Below are positions 26,872 to 35,099 of a DNA stretch of 64,000 bases, piece after piece; position 1 is the first letter of the stretch; each line of letters starts with the position of its first letter. The position numbers were made by a program, and so were the translations under genes. Under the pieces are notes generated by a model that searched no databases, was not told where the DNA came from, and saw nothing but the letters and a program-made list of their open reading frames with translations. Source of the stretch: S5-327 sp965249325 (lineage in GTDB: Bacteria > Chloroflexota > Dehalococcoidia > Lucifugimonadales > Australimonadaceae); contig CBDFLP010000018.1 in assembly GCA_965249325.1 (NCBI GenBank), forward strand, positions 62,001-126,000, in the 5' to 3' direction.

Positions 26872-29800
26872 GTGGCTATCGAGACCTTTCACCCCATAGT
26901 CAGGACGTGGTTCGAGCGGCGGTTCGGGACGCCGACTGACGCACAGGCGCAGGGCTGGCCCGCTATCGCCTCCGGCAAGCACACGCTCATCGCCGCGCCC
27001 ACTGGGTCCGGCAAAACGCTCGCCGCCTTTCTGATCAGCCTCGATATGCTCGTGAAGCAGGCGCTGGGCGACGGCCCCCTTCCGGCCTCCCCCGCCGATG
27101 GGAGAGGGGGTTCTCGGAGCGACGGGGAAGGCGGTTTGCCCGACGCGGTGCAGGTCGTCTACGTCTCGCCGCTGAAGGCCCTGGCGAACGACATCCAGCG
27201 AAACGTCGTGGAGCCGCTGGAGCAGATCAGGGCGGTGGCGGAGGAGATGGGCGCGCCGCTCCCGGAGATACGCATCGCGGTGCGCACGGGAGACACGCCG
27301 CAGAAGGAGCGGACGCTCCACGCGCGCCGGCCCCCGCACGTGCTCATCACGACTCCCGAGTCGCTGTTCATCCTGCTGACGTCCGAGCGGGGCAGGCAGG
27401 CGCTCAAGAGCGTGAAGACGCTCATCCTCGACGAGTTGCACGCCGTCGCGCCGAACAAGCGCGGCTCGCACCTGTCGCTGTCGGTCGAACGGTTGTGCCG
27501 TCTCGCCGAGCAGCCGGTGACGCGAATCGGGCTTTCGGCGACGCAGAAGCCCATCGAGGAGGTCGGACGGTTCCTGACCGGCGCGCCGTCTTCCGCATCG
27601 TCAGACGACCCCGGCTGCGTCATCGTGAACACGGGTCACCGGCGGGCGATGGACCTGGCCATCGAAATGCCGCGAGGCTTCGAGCTTGGGCCCATCGCCA
27701 GCCATGAGCAATGGGCGCAGGCGCTCGACCAGATCGTCGAGCTGGCGAACGAGCACCGCACGACGCTCGTGTTCGTGAACACGCGCCGCTTGGTCGAGCG
27801 CGTCGCGCATCTCCTCTCGGACCGCCTCGGCGAGGAGAACGTCGTCGCGCATCACGGGTCGCTTTCCAAAGAGACGCGGTTCGACGCCGAGCAGCGCCTG
27901 AAGGAGGGCAAGGTCAAGGTCTGCGTGGCTACGGCGTCGCTGGAGCTGGGCATCGATATCGGGGACGTCGAGCTCGTCTGCCAGATAGCGTCGCCGCGCA
28001 ACATCGGCATCGCGCTCCAACGGGTGGGGCGCTCCGGCCACTTTCTCGGCGGCATACCGAAGGGGCGCTTCTTCCCGCTGACCCGCGACGAGCTGGTCGA
28101 GACGGCGGCCCTGTTCCGCTCGATCAAGAGCGGCAAGCTCGACGCGCTGAGCATCCCGCCGTGGCCGCTTGACGTGCTCGCCCAGCAGATCATCGCCTCG
28201 TGCGTCGCCGAGGAGTGGGGTGAGGACGACCTCTACGGCATGCTCACGAGCGCCTACCCCTACCACGAGCTGCCCCGCGAGCGTTACGACGCCGTCATCG
28301 AGATGCTGTCGGACGGCGTGGCGAGCCGTTGGGGGCGGAGCGGCGCCTACCTGCACCGCGACGGCGTGAAGCATCGGGTGAAGGCCCGCCGGGGCGCCCG
28401 CATCGCCGCGGTCACGAACGGCGGCGCGATACCCGACACCGCCGACTACCTGGTCATCGCCGAGCCGGAAGGCACGATGGTCGGGACGGTCAACGAGGAC
28501 TTCGCCATCGAGAGCATGGCGGGCGACATCTTCCTGCTCGGCAATACGCCGTGGAAGATACGCCGCATCGAGTCGGGCTCGGTCCGCGTCGAGGAGGCGC
28601 AGGGCCAGTCGCCGACTATCCCCTTCTGGCTGGGCGAGGCGCCGGGGCGGACCGTCGAGCTGTCCGGCGAGGTGTCGGCGCTCCGCCGCGGGGTCGACGA
28701 GCGCCTGCACGCCCGCGAGACGGCCGTCGCCCTCGTGATGGAGGCAGGCGTCTCCGAGGAAGCGGCGGAGCAGATCGTCGCCTACGTCGAGGAGGGCAAG
28801 CGCGTCCTTGGCATCGTCCCGACCGCCGAGAAGATCGTCGCCGAGCGCTTCTTCGACGAGGCGGGCGGCATGCAGCTCGTCATCCACTCGCCGTGGGGGT
28901 CCAAGATCAACCGCGCGTGGGGGCTGGCGCTCCGCAAACGCTTCTGCGCCGGCTTCAATTTCGAGCTTCAGGCCGCCGCAACCGATGAGGGAATCAACAT
29001 TTCGCTCGGGCCGCAACACTCGTTCCCTGTCGAGGAAGCGTTCCGTTATGTAAAGTCCGCGACGGCCCAGGACGTGCTGCTGCAGGCCGTCCTGCAGTCG
29101 CCCATCTTCCCCCTGCGGTGGCGGTGGACGGCGTCGCGCTCCCTGTCGCTGCTGCGGCAGGTGGGCGGCAAGCGCGTGCCGACGCCCATCCAGCGCATAC
29201 GCTCCGACGATCTGCTGGCGGCGGTGTTCCCCGCTGCAGCCGCCTGCCAGGACAACGCTCCCCCCGGCGCCTACGTCGAGCCGCCCGACCACCCCCTCGT
29301 GTTCGAGACGGTCCGCGACTGCCTCACGGAGGCGCTCGACGCCGAGGGCATGACGCGGCTGCTGCGCAAGATAGAAGAGGGGGAGATCGAGGTGTTCGGC
29401 AAGGACACGGTCCAGCCGTCCGCCTTCTCCCACCAGATTCTCAACGCGATGCCCTACGCCTTCCTGGACGACGCTCCCCTGGAAGAGCGCCGCGCCCGCG
29501 CGGTGACGCTCCGTCGCGCGCTGCCCGAGGACTCGCGGGATCTCGGCGCCCTCAGCCCCGACGCCATCGCCGAGGAGGCGGCCTACGCCTGGCCCGCCAT
29601 CCGCGACGTCGACGAGATGCACGACGCGCTGTTGTCGCTGGGAGTGCTCGCCGACCGCGACTTCGACGCACATCCCGGCGACGCGGAAGGCTGGCTGGCG
29701 TGGTTCAGGGAGCTCGCGGCAGGCGGTCGCGCGTTCACGCTGACCGTCGGCGACCGCTGGGGCTGGTTCGCCGCGGAGCGCGCCGCGGCCGTCCGCGCCG

Positions 29801-31173
29801 CCTACGGTCTGGACCTCCCCCAACCCCTCCTTGGGGCGGAGGGGAGCGCAGACATTGAGCGGGAGGACGCGGTCGCGGGCATCGTGAGGGCGCGCGCTGA
29901 GACATCGGGGCCGTTCACCGTCGCAGGCCTCGCCGACGTGCTGGCGCTCGGTGAAGGGGCGGTGGCGCAGGCGGTCGTCCGGCTGGAGACGGAGGGCGTC
30001 GTGCTGCGCGGGCGGTTCAGGCCCGGCGCCGAGGGCGAGGAGTTCTGCGACCGCCGCATCCTGGCGCGCATCCACCGCAGCACTATCGGACGCTTGCGCC
30101 GCGAAATCGAGCCCGTGCCGGCGTCGAGCTTCATTCGCTTCTTGCTGGAGTGGCAGCACGCGACGCCTGGCTCGCGGCTGGCGGGCGACGCGGGCCTCAT
30201 CGAGGTCGTCGAGCAGCTGCAAGGCTTCGAGGCCGCCGCCGCGGCATGGGAAGGCTCGCTGCTCCCCAACCGTCTCACCGACTTCCACGCCTCGACCCTC
30301 GACGCGCTCTCTCTGGGCGGCGAGCTGGCGTGGGGCAGGTTCGCGAGGCGCTCCGGCGCGCCTCCGGGCGCCGCGCTCTCGCGCAACGGCCCCGTCACGA
30401 TGGCCGTCCGCGAGGACGTGTCGTGGCTGCTCGACCCCGCCGACCCCGACACGACCTTCACCGGCGCCGCGGCCGACGTGCTCGACTACCTCGAAACGAA
30501 CGGCGCGTCGTTCCTGCCGGACATCGTGCGCGGGTCGGGCCGCCTGCCGTCGGAGGTCGACGATGCGCTCTGGCTGCTCGTCGCCGCCGGACGGGTGACG
30601 GCCGACGGCTTCGGAGCGCTGCGGGGCCTGATCACGGGCATCGCCAAGCGCGTCCAGCGGAGGTCCCGCTTCGCCCGCCGCGCGCGTGCTCAAACGTCCC
30701 TGGGGCGCGCTGGCAGCCGGTGGTCAGTGCTGCGCTCGCCCGCGACCGAGCCCCCCGCGACCGGACCCAAGGAAGAAGTAGACGACGTGCTCGAAGCGCG
30801 CGCGGTGCAGCTTCTGCGACGGTACGCCGTCGTGATGCGCGAGCTCCTCGCCCGCGAGCCGATGGCCCCGCCGTGGGGGCGTCTGGCGCGCGTGTACCGC
30901 CGCGCCGAGGCGCGAGGAGAGGTGCGCGGCGGACGCTTCATCGCGGGCCTGGTCGGCGAGCAGTTCGCGCTCCCCGAGGCCGTCGACGCGCTCCGAGCGG
31001 TCCACCGCCGCGCGCCTGCCGGCGAGATCGTGCGCCTGTCAGCGACCGACCCGCTGAACCTCGTGGGGGTACTCACCCCCGGCCAGCGCATCCCGGCGGT
31101 CGTCGGCAACGAGGTCCTCTACCGCGACGGCGTCCCCCTCGCGAGCCCAGCAGCGGAGGCCGCGGCGGGCTAA
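26872..31173 (+). CDS. lhr: ATP-dependent helicase Lhr (long form)
   Basis: 1433 residues from GTG 26872. Superfamily 2 helicase: motif I APTGSGKT, Ia YVSPLKAL, II LDELHAV, III LSATQKP, V ASLELGIDIG, VI QRVGRSGH. The Lhr winged-helix and core domain follow, then the long C-terminal domain (for example SSFIRFLLEWQHATPG near residue 1084) found in 1400-1550-residue bacterial Lhr proteins. It is a 3'-5' helicase linked to repair of DNA damage. Residues about 69-88 (LGDGPLPASPADGRGG...) and 982-990 are insertions encoded by palindromic repeats. It is a single-gene unit. Confidence 0.94.
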   Translation: MAIETFHPIVRTWFERRFGTPTDAQAQGWPAIASGKHTLIAAPTGSGKTLAAFLISLDMLVKQALGDGPLPASPADGRGGSRSDGEGGLPDAVQVVYVSPLKALANDIQRNVVEPLEQIRAVAEEMGAPLPEIRIAVRTGDTPQKERTLHARRPPHVLITTPESLFILLTSERGRQALKSVKTLILDELHAVAPNKRGSHLSLSVERLCRLAEQPVTRIGLSATQKPIEEVGRFLTGAPSSASSDDPGCVIVNTGHRRAMDLAIEMPRGFELGPIASHEQWAQALDQIVELANEHRTTLVFVNTRRLVERVAHLLSDRLGEENVVAHHGSLSKETRFDAEQRLKEGKVKVCVATASLELGIDIGDVELVCQIASPRNIGIALQRVGRSGHFLGGIPKGRFFPLTRDELVETAALFRSIKSGKLDALSIPPWPLDVLAQQIIASCVAEEWGEDDLYGMLTSAYPYHELPRERYDAVIEMLSDGVASRWGRSGAYLHRDGVKHRVKARRGARIAAVTNGGAIPDTADYLVIAEPEGTMVGTVNEDFAIESMAGDIFLLGNTPWKIRRIESGSVRVEEAQGQSPTIPFWLGEAPGRTVELSGEVSALRRGVDERLHARETAVALVMEAGVSEEAAEQIVAYVEEGKRVLGIVPTAEKIVAERFFDEAGGMQLVIHSPWGSKINRAWGLALRKRFCAGFNFELQAAATDEGINISLGPQHSFPVEEAFRYVKSATAQDVLLQAVLQSPIFPLRWRWTASRSLSLLRQVGGKRVPTPIQRIRSDDLLAAVFPAAAACQDNAPPGAYVEPPDHPLVFETVRDCLTEALDAEGMTRLLRKIEEGEIEVFGKDTVQPSAFSHQILNAMPYAFLDDAPLEERRARAVTLRRALPEDSRDLGALSPDAIAEEAAYAWPAIRDVDEMHDALLSLGVLADRDFDAHPGDAEGWLAWFRELAAGGRAFTLTVGDRWGWFAAERAAAVRAAYGLDLPQPLLGAEGSADIEREDAVAGIVRARAETSGPFTVAGLADVLALGEGAVAQAVVRLETEGVVLRGRFRPGAEGEEFCDRRILARIHRSTIGRLRREIEPVPASSFIRFLLEWQHATPGSRLAGDAGLIEVVEQLQGFEAAAAAWEGSLLPNRLTDFHASTLDALSLGGELAWGRFARRSGAPPGAALSRNGPVTMAVREDVSWLLDPADPDTTFTGAAADVLDYLETNGASFLPDIVRGSGRLPSEVDDALWLLVAAGRVTADGFGALRGLITGIAKRVQRRSRFARRARAQTSLGRAGSRWSVLRSPATEPPATGPKEEVDDVLEARAVQLLRRYAVVMRELLAREPMAPPWGRLARVYRRAEARGEVRGGRFIAGLVGEQFALPEAVDALRAVHRRAPAGEIVRLSATDPLNLVGVLTPGQRIPAVVGNEVLYRDGVPLASPAAEAAAG
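27080..27132. repeat. Palindromic repeat inserted in frame within lhr
   Basis: CCTTCCGGCCTCCCCCGCC then GGGAGAGGGGG resembles the intergenic CCCTCTCCC palindromes. It encodes an extra Gly/Ser/Asp-rich loop between helicase motifs I and Ia, where the fold tolerates an insertion, and it keeps the reading frame. Confidence 0.6.
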
Positions 31174-31210
31174 GGGCGGCGGGCTGGGAGCAGGGATTAA
31201 GAGGGCGAGC

Positions 31211-31354
31211 TTAGGGCGAAGGGCTGGGCAGGAACCCGACGTTGTCGTCTGCTGGACCCGGTTCGAGCGTTACGCTACCCAGTGAAGCGTCCAAGACACA
31301 CCTACAGCGGTTGAGGATGTCGCGCCCGAGTAGAGAGGGTAGGCCCCTGGCCTG
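31211..31354 (-). pseudogene. C-terminal remnant of a clan AA (retropepsin-like) aspartic protease
   Basis: The minus strand between stops at 31355-31357 and 31211-31213 encodes GLPSLLGRDILNRCRCVLD followed by a short strand region (SLGSVTLEPG). LLGRD(I/V)LN is the conserved C-terminal block of bacterial retropepsin-like proteins. The catalytic DTG part is missing. The upstream neighbour, a DUF5678 protein, is a usual partner of such genes, so an internal deletion of the protease is likely. Confidence 0.5.
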
Positions 31355-31365
31355 TTATCGCCACG

Positions 31366-31662
31366 CTAGAGGATCAACCGCCGAGGCTCTTTCGTGATGA
31401 ATTTGAGGGCCGCCAGGCTCTTGGGAATGCCAAGGTCGGTCAGCGCTGAGAAGACCTCGCTCAACTCAGTTCCAACCGCCGCCACCTTCTCTTCGTACAC
31501 CGCGACCCAGCAGTCCGGGTGGTGCTCACGCAGCTGTGGACGGATGGACGAAAGGTAGCGACAGTCCCTGCTGAACTGCTCGAACTCAACACGCGCCTGT
31601 TCGGGATCGATCTCCCCGAGCACCTCACGGTATGACATCGACTCGGGCGGTCGCGTGCTCAT
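31366..31662 (-). CDS. DUF5678-like small protein
   Basis: 98 residues. The C-terminal part CWVAVYEEKVAAVGTELSEV followed by LGIPKSLAALKF and PRRLIL follows the DUF5678 pattern (WVAVxxGxVxxxGxxxxEV...PRxLIL). N-terminal helices are polar. In many genomes such genes precede a retropepsin-like protease gene; here the downstream protease is reduced to a remnant. Role unknown; no toxin or enzyme motif is visible. Start ATG 31662 follows GGAGGGGTGT. Confidence 0.65.
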   Translation of the reverse strand: MSTRPPESMSYREVLGEIDPEQARVEFEQFSRDCRYLSSIRPQLREHHPDCWVAVYEEKVAAVGTELSEVFSALTDLGIPKSLAALKFITKEPRRLIL

Positions 31663-31709
31663 ACACCCCTCCTTACCGCCATCACTATGCTACACGACAG
31701 TGGCCCGCC

Positions 31710-32231
31710 CTACTCGCCCACCCACACCCGTAGCAGGACCGTCTCCGCAACAGGAGTGGGCATCAGGGCGCGGCGAGGGAGGTCGCGGGAGGCGAGCGCG
31801 GAGGCGATCAGGCGAGCGCTCGCCTCGGGGTCGGCCGAGGCGCCCATACGCACGACGTCGACGCGCGCCGGAGCGGTTCGGCCGCGATGGAGGACGGTCA
31901 CGGGAGCGCCGGACTCCAGGTTCCGCCACCACTTTCCGTAGACGCTCGTCACCGCCTCGAGCGCTCCGTCGTCCGCACGATGGTAGGCGACAGGCGTCTC
32001 GTAGCGCTTGCCGGTGCGCCTGCCCTCGAAGCGCAGGACGACCACGTACCAGCTCATCAGCCCGTGCAGGGGCGAGCGGAGCGATTTGAGAAAGAAGGGG
32101 TTGACCTTCGGGAAGACGGCGGGGACGAGGCGGCGCGCCATCCACCGCGAAATCGCCATCCTGAGCGAGCAAGTCTCGACACGCTGCTTCACTCGCCGGA
32201 GCATCCGGCTCTCGCGGATAGGGTCGAGCAT
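31710..32231 (-). CDS. Deazaflavin (F420)-dependent nitroreductase/quinone reductase family protein
   Basis: 173 residues. The split beta-barrel Ddn family is recognised by YVVVLRFEGRRTGKRYETPV, KWWRNLESGAPVTVLHRGR and the long N-terminal helix before them. Family members use reduced F420 to reduce quinones or nitro compounds; cofactor use here is inferred. Start ATG 32231. It is divergent from the DpnI-like gene, sharing a 49-bp gap. Confidence 0.8.
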   Translation of the reverse strand: MLDPIRESRMLRRVKQRVETCSLRMAISRWMARRLVPAVFPKVNPFFLKSLRSPLHGLMSWYVVVLRFEGRRTGKRYETPVAYHRADDGALEAVTSVYGKWWRNLESGAPVTVLHRGRTAPARVDVVRMGASADPEASARLIASALASRDLPRRALMPTPVAETVLLRVWVGE

Positions 32232-32265
32232 GGTGCGGAGCGTACTGGGGGCGCGAAGGCGTGTC

Positions 32266-32271
32266 TATAAT
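32266..32271 (+). promoter_or_regulatory. Perfect -10 box of the DpnI-like gene
   Basis: TATAAT lies nine bases before the ATG at 32281. Transcription would begin at or within a few bases of the start codon, so the mRNA is probably leaderless; no Shine-Dalgarno exists. The -35 region is weak. Confidence 0.6.
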
Positions 32272-32280
32272 CGCGGCGCG

Positions 32281-33060
32281 ATGGACTTACGCCTGAACAT
32301 GACTGTTGCCGAGGGCTACAAGAGCCTAAGCCAAAGAGCCCGGCGCATATCGGAAGATTGGGCGACGCGAAACCTCTACTGCCTGGCGTGTGCTTCTGAC
32401 CAACTCGACGCCGCGAAAGCCAATACTCCTGTTTGGGATTACTCGTGCTCAACGTGCGGAGCCTGCTACCAGCTCAAGAGCCAGAGCAAACCGTTCGGGT
32501 GGAAGGTCAGCAATTCTCAGTACGACATCAAGATGCAGGCCATCGCTGAAGGCCGAGCGCCCCACTACGCCTTCCTACAGTATTCGACTCTTGCTGAGGT
32601 GGTGACCGACCTCTTTGTCGTGCCGGGCCACTTCTTGAGTCAGGCGGTTGTGGAGCAGAGGCCGCCATTACCGCCCCATGCAAGAAGGGCTGGCTGGATA
32701 GGCTCGAACATCCTTCTCGGGCAACTGCCGCCAGAGGCGCGAGTGCCCGTCGTGCAAGCCGGGATTTCACGCAACCCTGACGTCGTGCGCAATGAATGGG
32801 GCCGCTACCGGTTCCTCGCTGCCGAGAAGGGAGGCTGGGCCGCCGACGTGTTGTCGTGCATCCGCGTGTTGGAACGGGAGACGCAGACCACCGAGTTCAC
32901 CCTCCAGGACTTCTACCAGCGCTTCGAGTCCGAGCTCGCCTCGCGGCATGCGGACAACAGGAACGTACGAGCGAAGATTCGTCAGCAGATGCAAGTGCTC
33001 CGAGAGGGCAAGGTGCTGTCGTTCGTAGACAATAGAGGACGCTACAAGCTCATAGCCTGA
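32281..33060 (+). CDS. DpnI-family methyl-directed restriction endonuclease
   Basis: 259 residues, collinear with DpnI over the whole length. The zinc cysteines C34, C37, C56, C59 and active-site D53 and K66 fall at the same positions as in DpnI, but position 64 is Gln (YQLKS) where DpnI has Glu (FELKS). ARRAGWIGSNILLGQLPPEAR and the C-terminal winged helix (VRAKIRQQMQVLREGKVLSF) also match. DpnI cuts GATC only when adenine is methylated, so it attacks modified foreign DNA. Whether the Gln variant cuts is not certain. A small unknown gene follows 50 bases later. Confidence 0.92.
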   Translation: MDLRLNMTVAEGYKSLSQRARRISEDWATRNLYCLACASDQLDAAKANTPVWDYSCSTCGACYQLKSQSKPFGWKVSNSQYDIKMQAIAEGRAPHYAFLQYSTLAEVVTDLFVVPGHFLSQAVVEQRPPLPPHARRAGWIGSNILLGQLPPEARVPVVQAGISRNPDVVRNEWGRYRFLAAEKGGWAADVLSCIRVLERETQTTEFTLQDFYQRFESELASRHADNRNVRAKIRQQMQVLREGKVLSFVDNRGRYKLIA

Positions 33061-33112
33061 CACCTGCTCTCCACTCTTGACACTCCCCGCCAGCCCGATC
33101 AACGATCACGAC

Positions 33113-33430
33113 ATGGCTCGTGACGCTTTCCAACTCGTGCAAGAGGCTATCGCTGTCTGGGAGAGCTTGGACGGCGTCGCTCGCGTTGACGTGGCGGAGG
33201 AGTGGCTTGGCAACACTAGCGAACGTGGCTTCATGGCGAAGGTCACTGTAGACCACCAGTCAGAGCCTATCTTTGTCCAGTTCACGACCATCGATCCGTG
33301 GGAGCGCATGGAAGTCGCCTTGGATGACGATATGGACCAGGAGATATTTGACTTGATTGCGCCTGTCGTATACGGAGCGCAGTTCAACGAAAAACTGCCC
33401 GTCCGGTGGCGTGACGAGTCATGGGAGTAG
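33113..33430 (+). CDS. Small acidic protein of unknown function next to the DpnI-like gene
   Basis: 105 residues from ATG 33113; a TTG at 33077 would add 12 residues. Soluble, acidic, alpha/beta in appearance (FQLVQEAIAVWESLDGVARV, then a strand region GFMAKVTVDHQSEPIFVQF). No known motif recognised. Its place directly downstream of the DpnI-like gene on the same strand suggests co-expression. Confidence 0.55.
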   Translation: MARDAFQLVQEAIAVWESLDGVARVDVAEEWLGNTSERGFMAKVTVDHQSEPIFVQFTTIDPWERMEVALDDDMDQEIFDLIAPVVYGAQFNEKLPVRWRDESWE

Positions 33431-33436
33431 CCAGCG

Positions 33437-34460
33437 TTACTCATTCCCCGCCCCCGCCGACGCGAAGACCCGCAGCACAGCTTCGGTTGGAGCGTAGCGG
33501 GTGGCGCGGCCTCTGCCGTGGCGGATGAGCAGGCCAGCGTCGACCATCTGCGCGAGGTGCTTCGCCGCAGTCTGGTTCCCGACCTCCGCGAACTCGCGAT
33601 AGTCACTGTTTGTGATCGACCCCAACCGGCAGGCGCCCCAGAGTCCCAGCACCCTATGGAAAGGACCGTCAACAAGTTCGGGGAACGCCAGGTGGAGCGC
33701 CTCCATCTGCGCCACGGCCCTCGGGTTCGTACGAGGGTCCGAGGGAGTCGGCAATCGCGCGGTAGTAGCCCTGCGTGTCGAGTCCGAAGTACTCCTCCAG
33801 TGAGACAAGCTCTTGGGACTTGTAGCCCGCGAGGTAGAGGACGAGTGCTTCGAGGACCCGCGCCGTTCGCCCGTTGCCGTCGTCGAACGGGTGGATGGCG
33901 ACGAAGTTGAGGTGGGCGAGCCCAGCCTTGTAGTACGGGCTTAGTCCTTCCTGGGATGTATTGAGCCAGCGGACGTACTCGTCCATGAGCGGCTGGACGC
34001 GGTCGGGCGGTGGGGGCTGGAACAGCCGGCGTTGCGTCGCGCTGTTGATGACGAAGTTCTGCGTAAGCCGGTACTGGCCGGGGTTGTAGCCGCCGGGAAG
34101 AGACTTCGTAACAATGAAGTGGATCGCCTTAACCGTGTCCTCGGAGAGACGCGGCGACAAAGAGGCGGCGACGCTCTGGGCATACTGCATCGCCTCGTGA
34201 TAGTTCAGCGCCTCCCGCTGCTGGCTGACCGGCGCGGCCACCTGCTTGCCTCGCAGCAGGCTCTGGACTTGTTCAAGGGTGAGCGTGTTGCCCTCGATGC
34301 GGGTTGAGTAGTGGACGCTGAGAGCAATGGCGTGCCGCCGGAGCTCGCCCATGTAGGCGTCAGGGGCGTCGTGGTGCAGGTCGAGCGTATTGCGGGCGCG
34401 CTGTAGCTCCTCTAGCAGCTGGCTGGAGGCGAAGGAGGGATTGAAGCGCAAGTAGAGCAT
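33437..34460 (-). pseudogene. Fic-domain AMP-transferase with frameshift
   Basis: The first 240 or so residues (from ATG 34460) carry the inhibitory motif STRIEGN near residue 53 and the Fic core HPFDDGNGRTAR near residue 193. The frame then leaves the family after YYRAIADSLGPSYEP, and the rest (ALHLAFPELVDGPFHRVLG and a winged helix ending VLRVFASAG) continues in the neighbouring frame to 33437. One indel around 33720-33755 explains this. The intact protein would be a class II Fic enzyme, self-inhibited by its N-terminus and modifying target proteins with AMP. Confidence 0.8.
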
Positions 34461-34715
34461 GGATTGTGATGATTACCCGTCTGCATCACACGATTCAATC
34501 GTGTGGCATACGCATTGTAATGCATGAACGAAGACTCACAGAGGCGGCTCATCCGCCGCGCCCCATTCCTCCTTTCTGCTACCCGCGGAGCGGCTCCCCT
34601 GAAGCCCCCATGAGTCAGAAATATGACAACAACCCGTTGCGCGACGGGCAAGGTGCCGCTACGATGGTCTGGAAGTGGAGGATCAAGGTGAAGCGAGAGG
34701 ATCCGCTGTTCGACT

Positions 34716-34795
34716 TACGAGTGAATTGCGCAAAATTGCGCAGGGTTGCGCACTTTTCTTGCCCCCCACTCGTAAACCTGCGCATTTTACGAGTG
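34716..34795. repeat. Phased TTGCGCA triplet and ACTCGTA inverted repeat
   Basis: TACGAGT at 34716, TTGCGCA at 34726, 34736 and 34746 (one helical turn apart), then CACTCGTAAA (34767-34776), nine bases, and TTTACGAGTG (34786-34795). The layout resembles a multi-site protein-binding region (operator, iteron or attachment region). Confidence 0.6.
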
Positions 34796-35039
34796 AGAAT
34801 CTACGCGGGTTCGGGCGTTTCGGGGCCGATTCGGGCCAAACATGCGCACGCCGGGGTGCCGGGGAGGGGGCTATGCGTGGTTCCACAGGAGGTCGACGAC
34901 CCTACAAGCCCCGGAAAACCGGGGGGTCGAAATTTGTGGATTCTTGGATTCTTAAGCCCCTTCCAGCGCACCACGGCCTAGTAAACAGGTTCAGAAATGT
35001 CCGGGGACTTCCTGTTCCTGCCCCGCAGATGGAGCGGGA

Positions 35040-35076
35040 GTTACGCGAAGGTCTCGACGGACGGGGGGAGAGGAAT
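35040..35076. repeat. Dispersed GAGACC-type repeat end downstream of uvrA
   Basis: GTTACGCGAAGGTCTC (35040-35055) followed by ACGGACGGGGGGAGAGG, i.e. the same end as at 22064-22079 in the same orientation, without a visible partner. It lies just beyond the uvrA stop codon. Confidence 0.55.
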
Positions 35077-35099
35077 TCCGAATCAGTGACGCGTAGCGA

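Larger units (their letters stand above)
34461..35099. other. Gene-free region with phased short repeats
   Basis: No credible gene in about 640 bases. It contains three TTGCGCA boxes exactly 10 bases apart (34726, 34736, 34746), an ACTCGTA-type 10-bp inverted repeat (34767-34795), CCCCGG/CCGGGG (34909-34924), and a reversed GAGACC-type end with its poly-G tail (35040-35076). Confidence 0.65.

Noticed and set aside
27601..30693. A 1030-codon open frame antisense to lhr
   Set aside because: It is the complementary shadow of a GC-rich gene; its composition (Arg, Gly, Ala, Asp-rich without motifs) and the clear helicase on the other strand exclude it. The same holds for long antisense frames opposite sigA (5743-7158) and uvrA (35163-38123).
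34466..34981. 171-codon frame on the plus strand upstream of uvrA
   Set aside because: It runs through repeats and has no protein-like features; the region is treated as gene-free.
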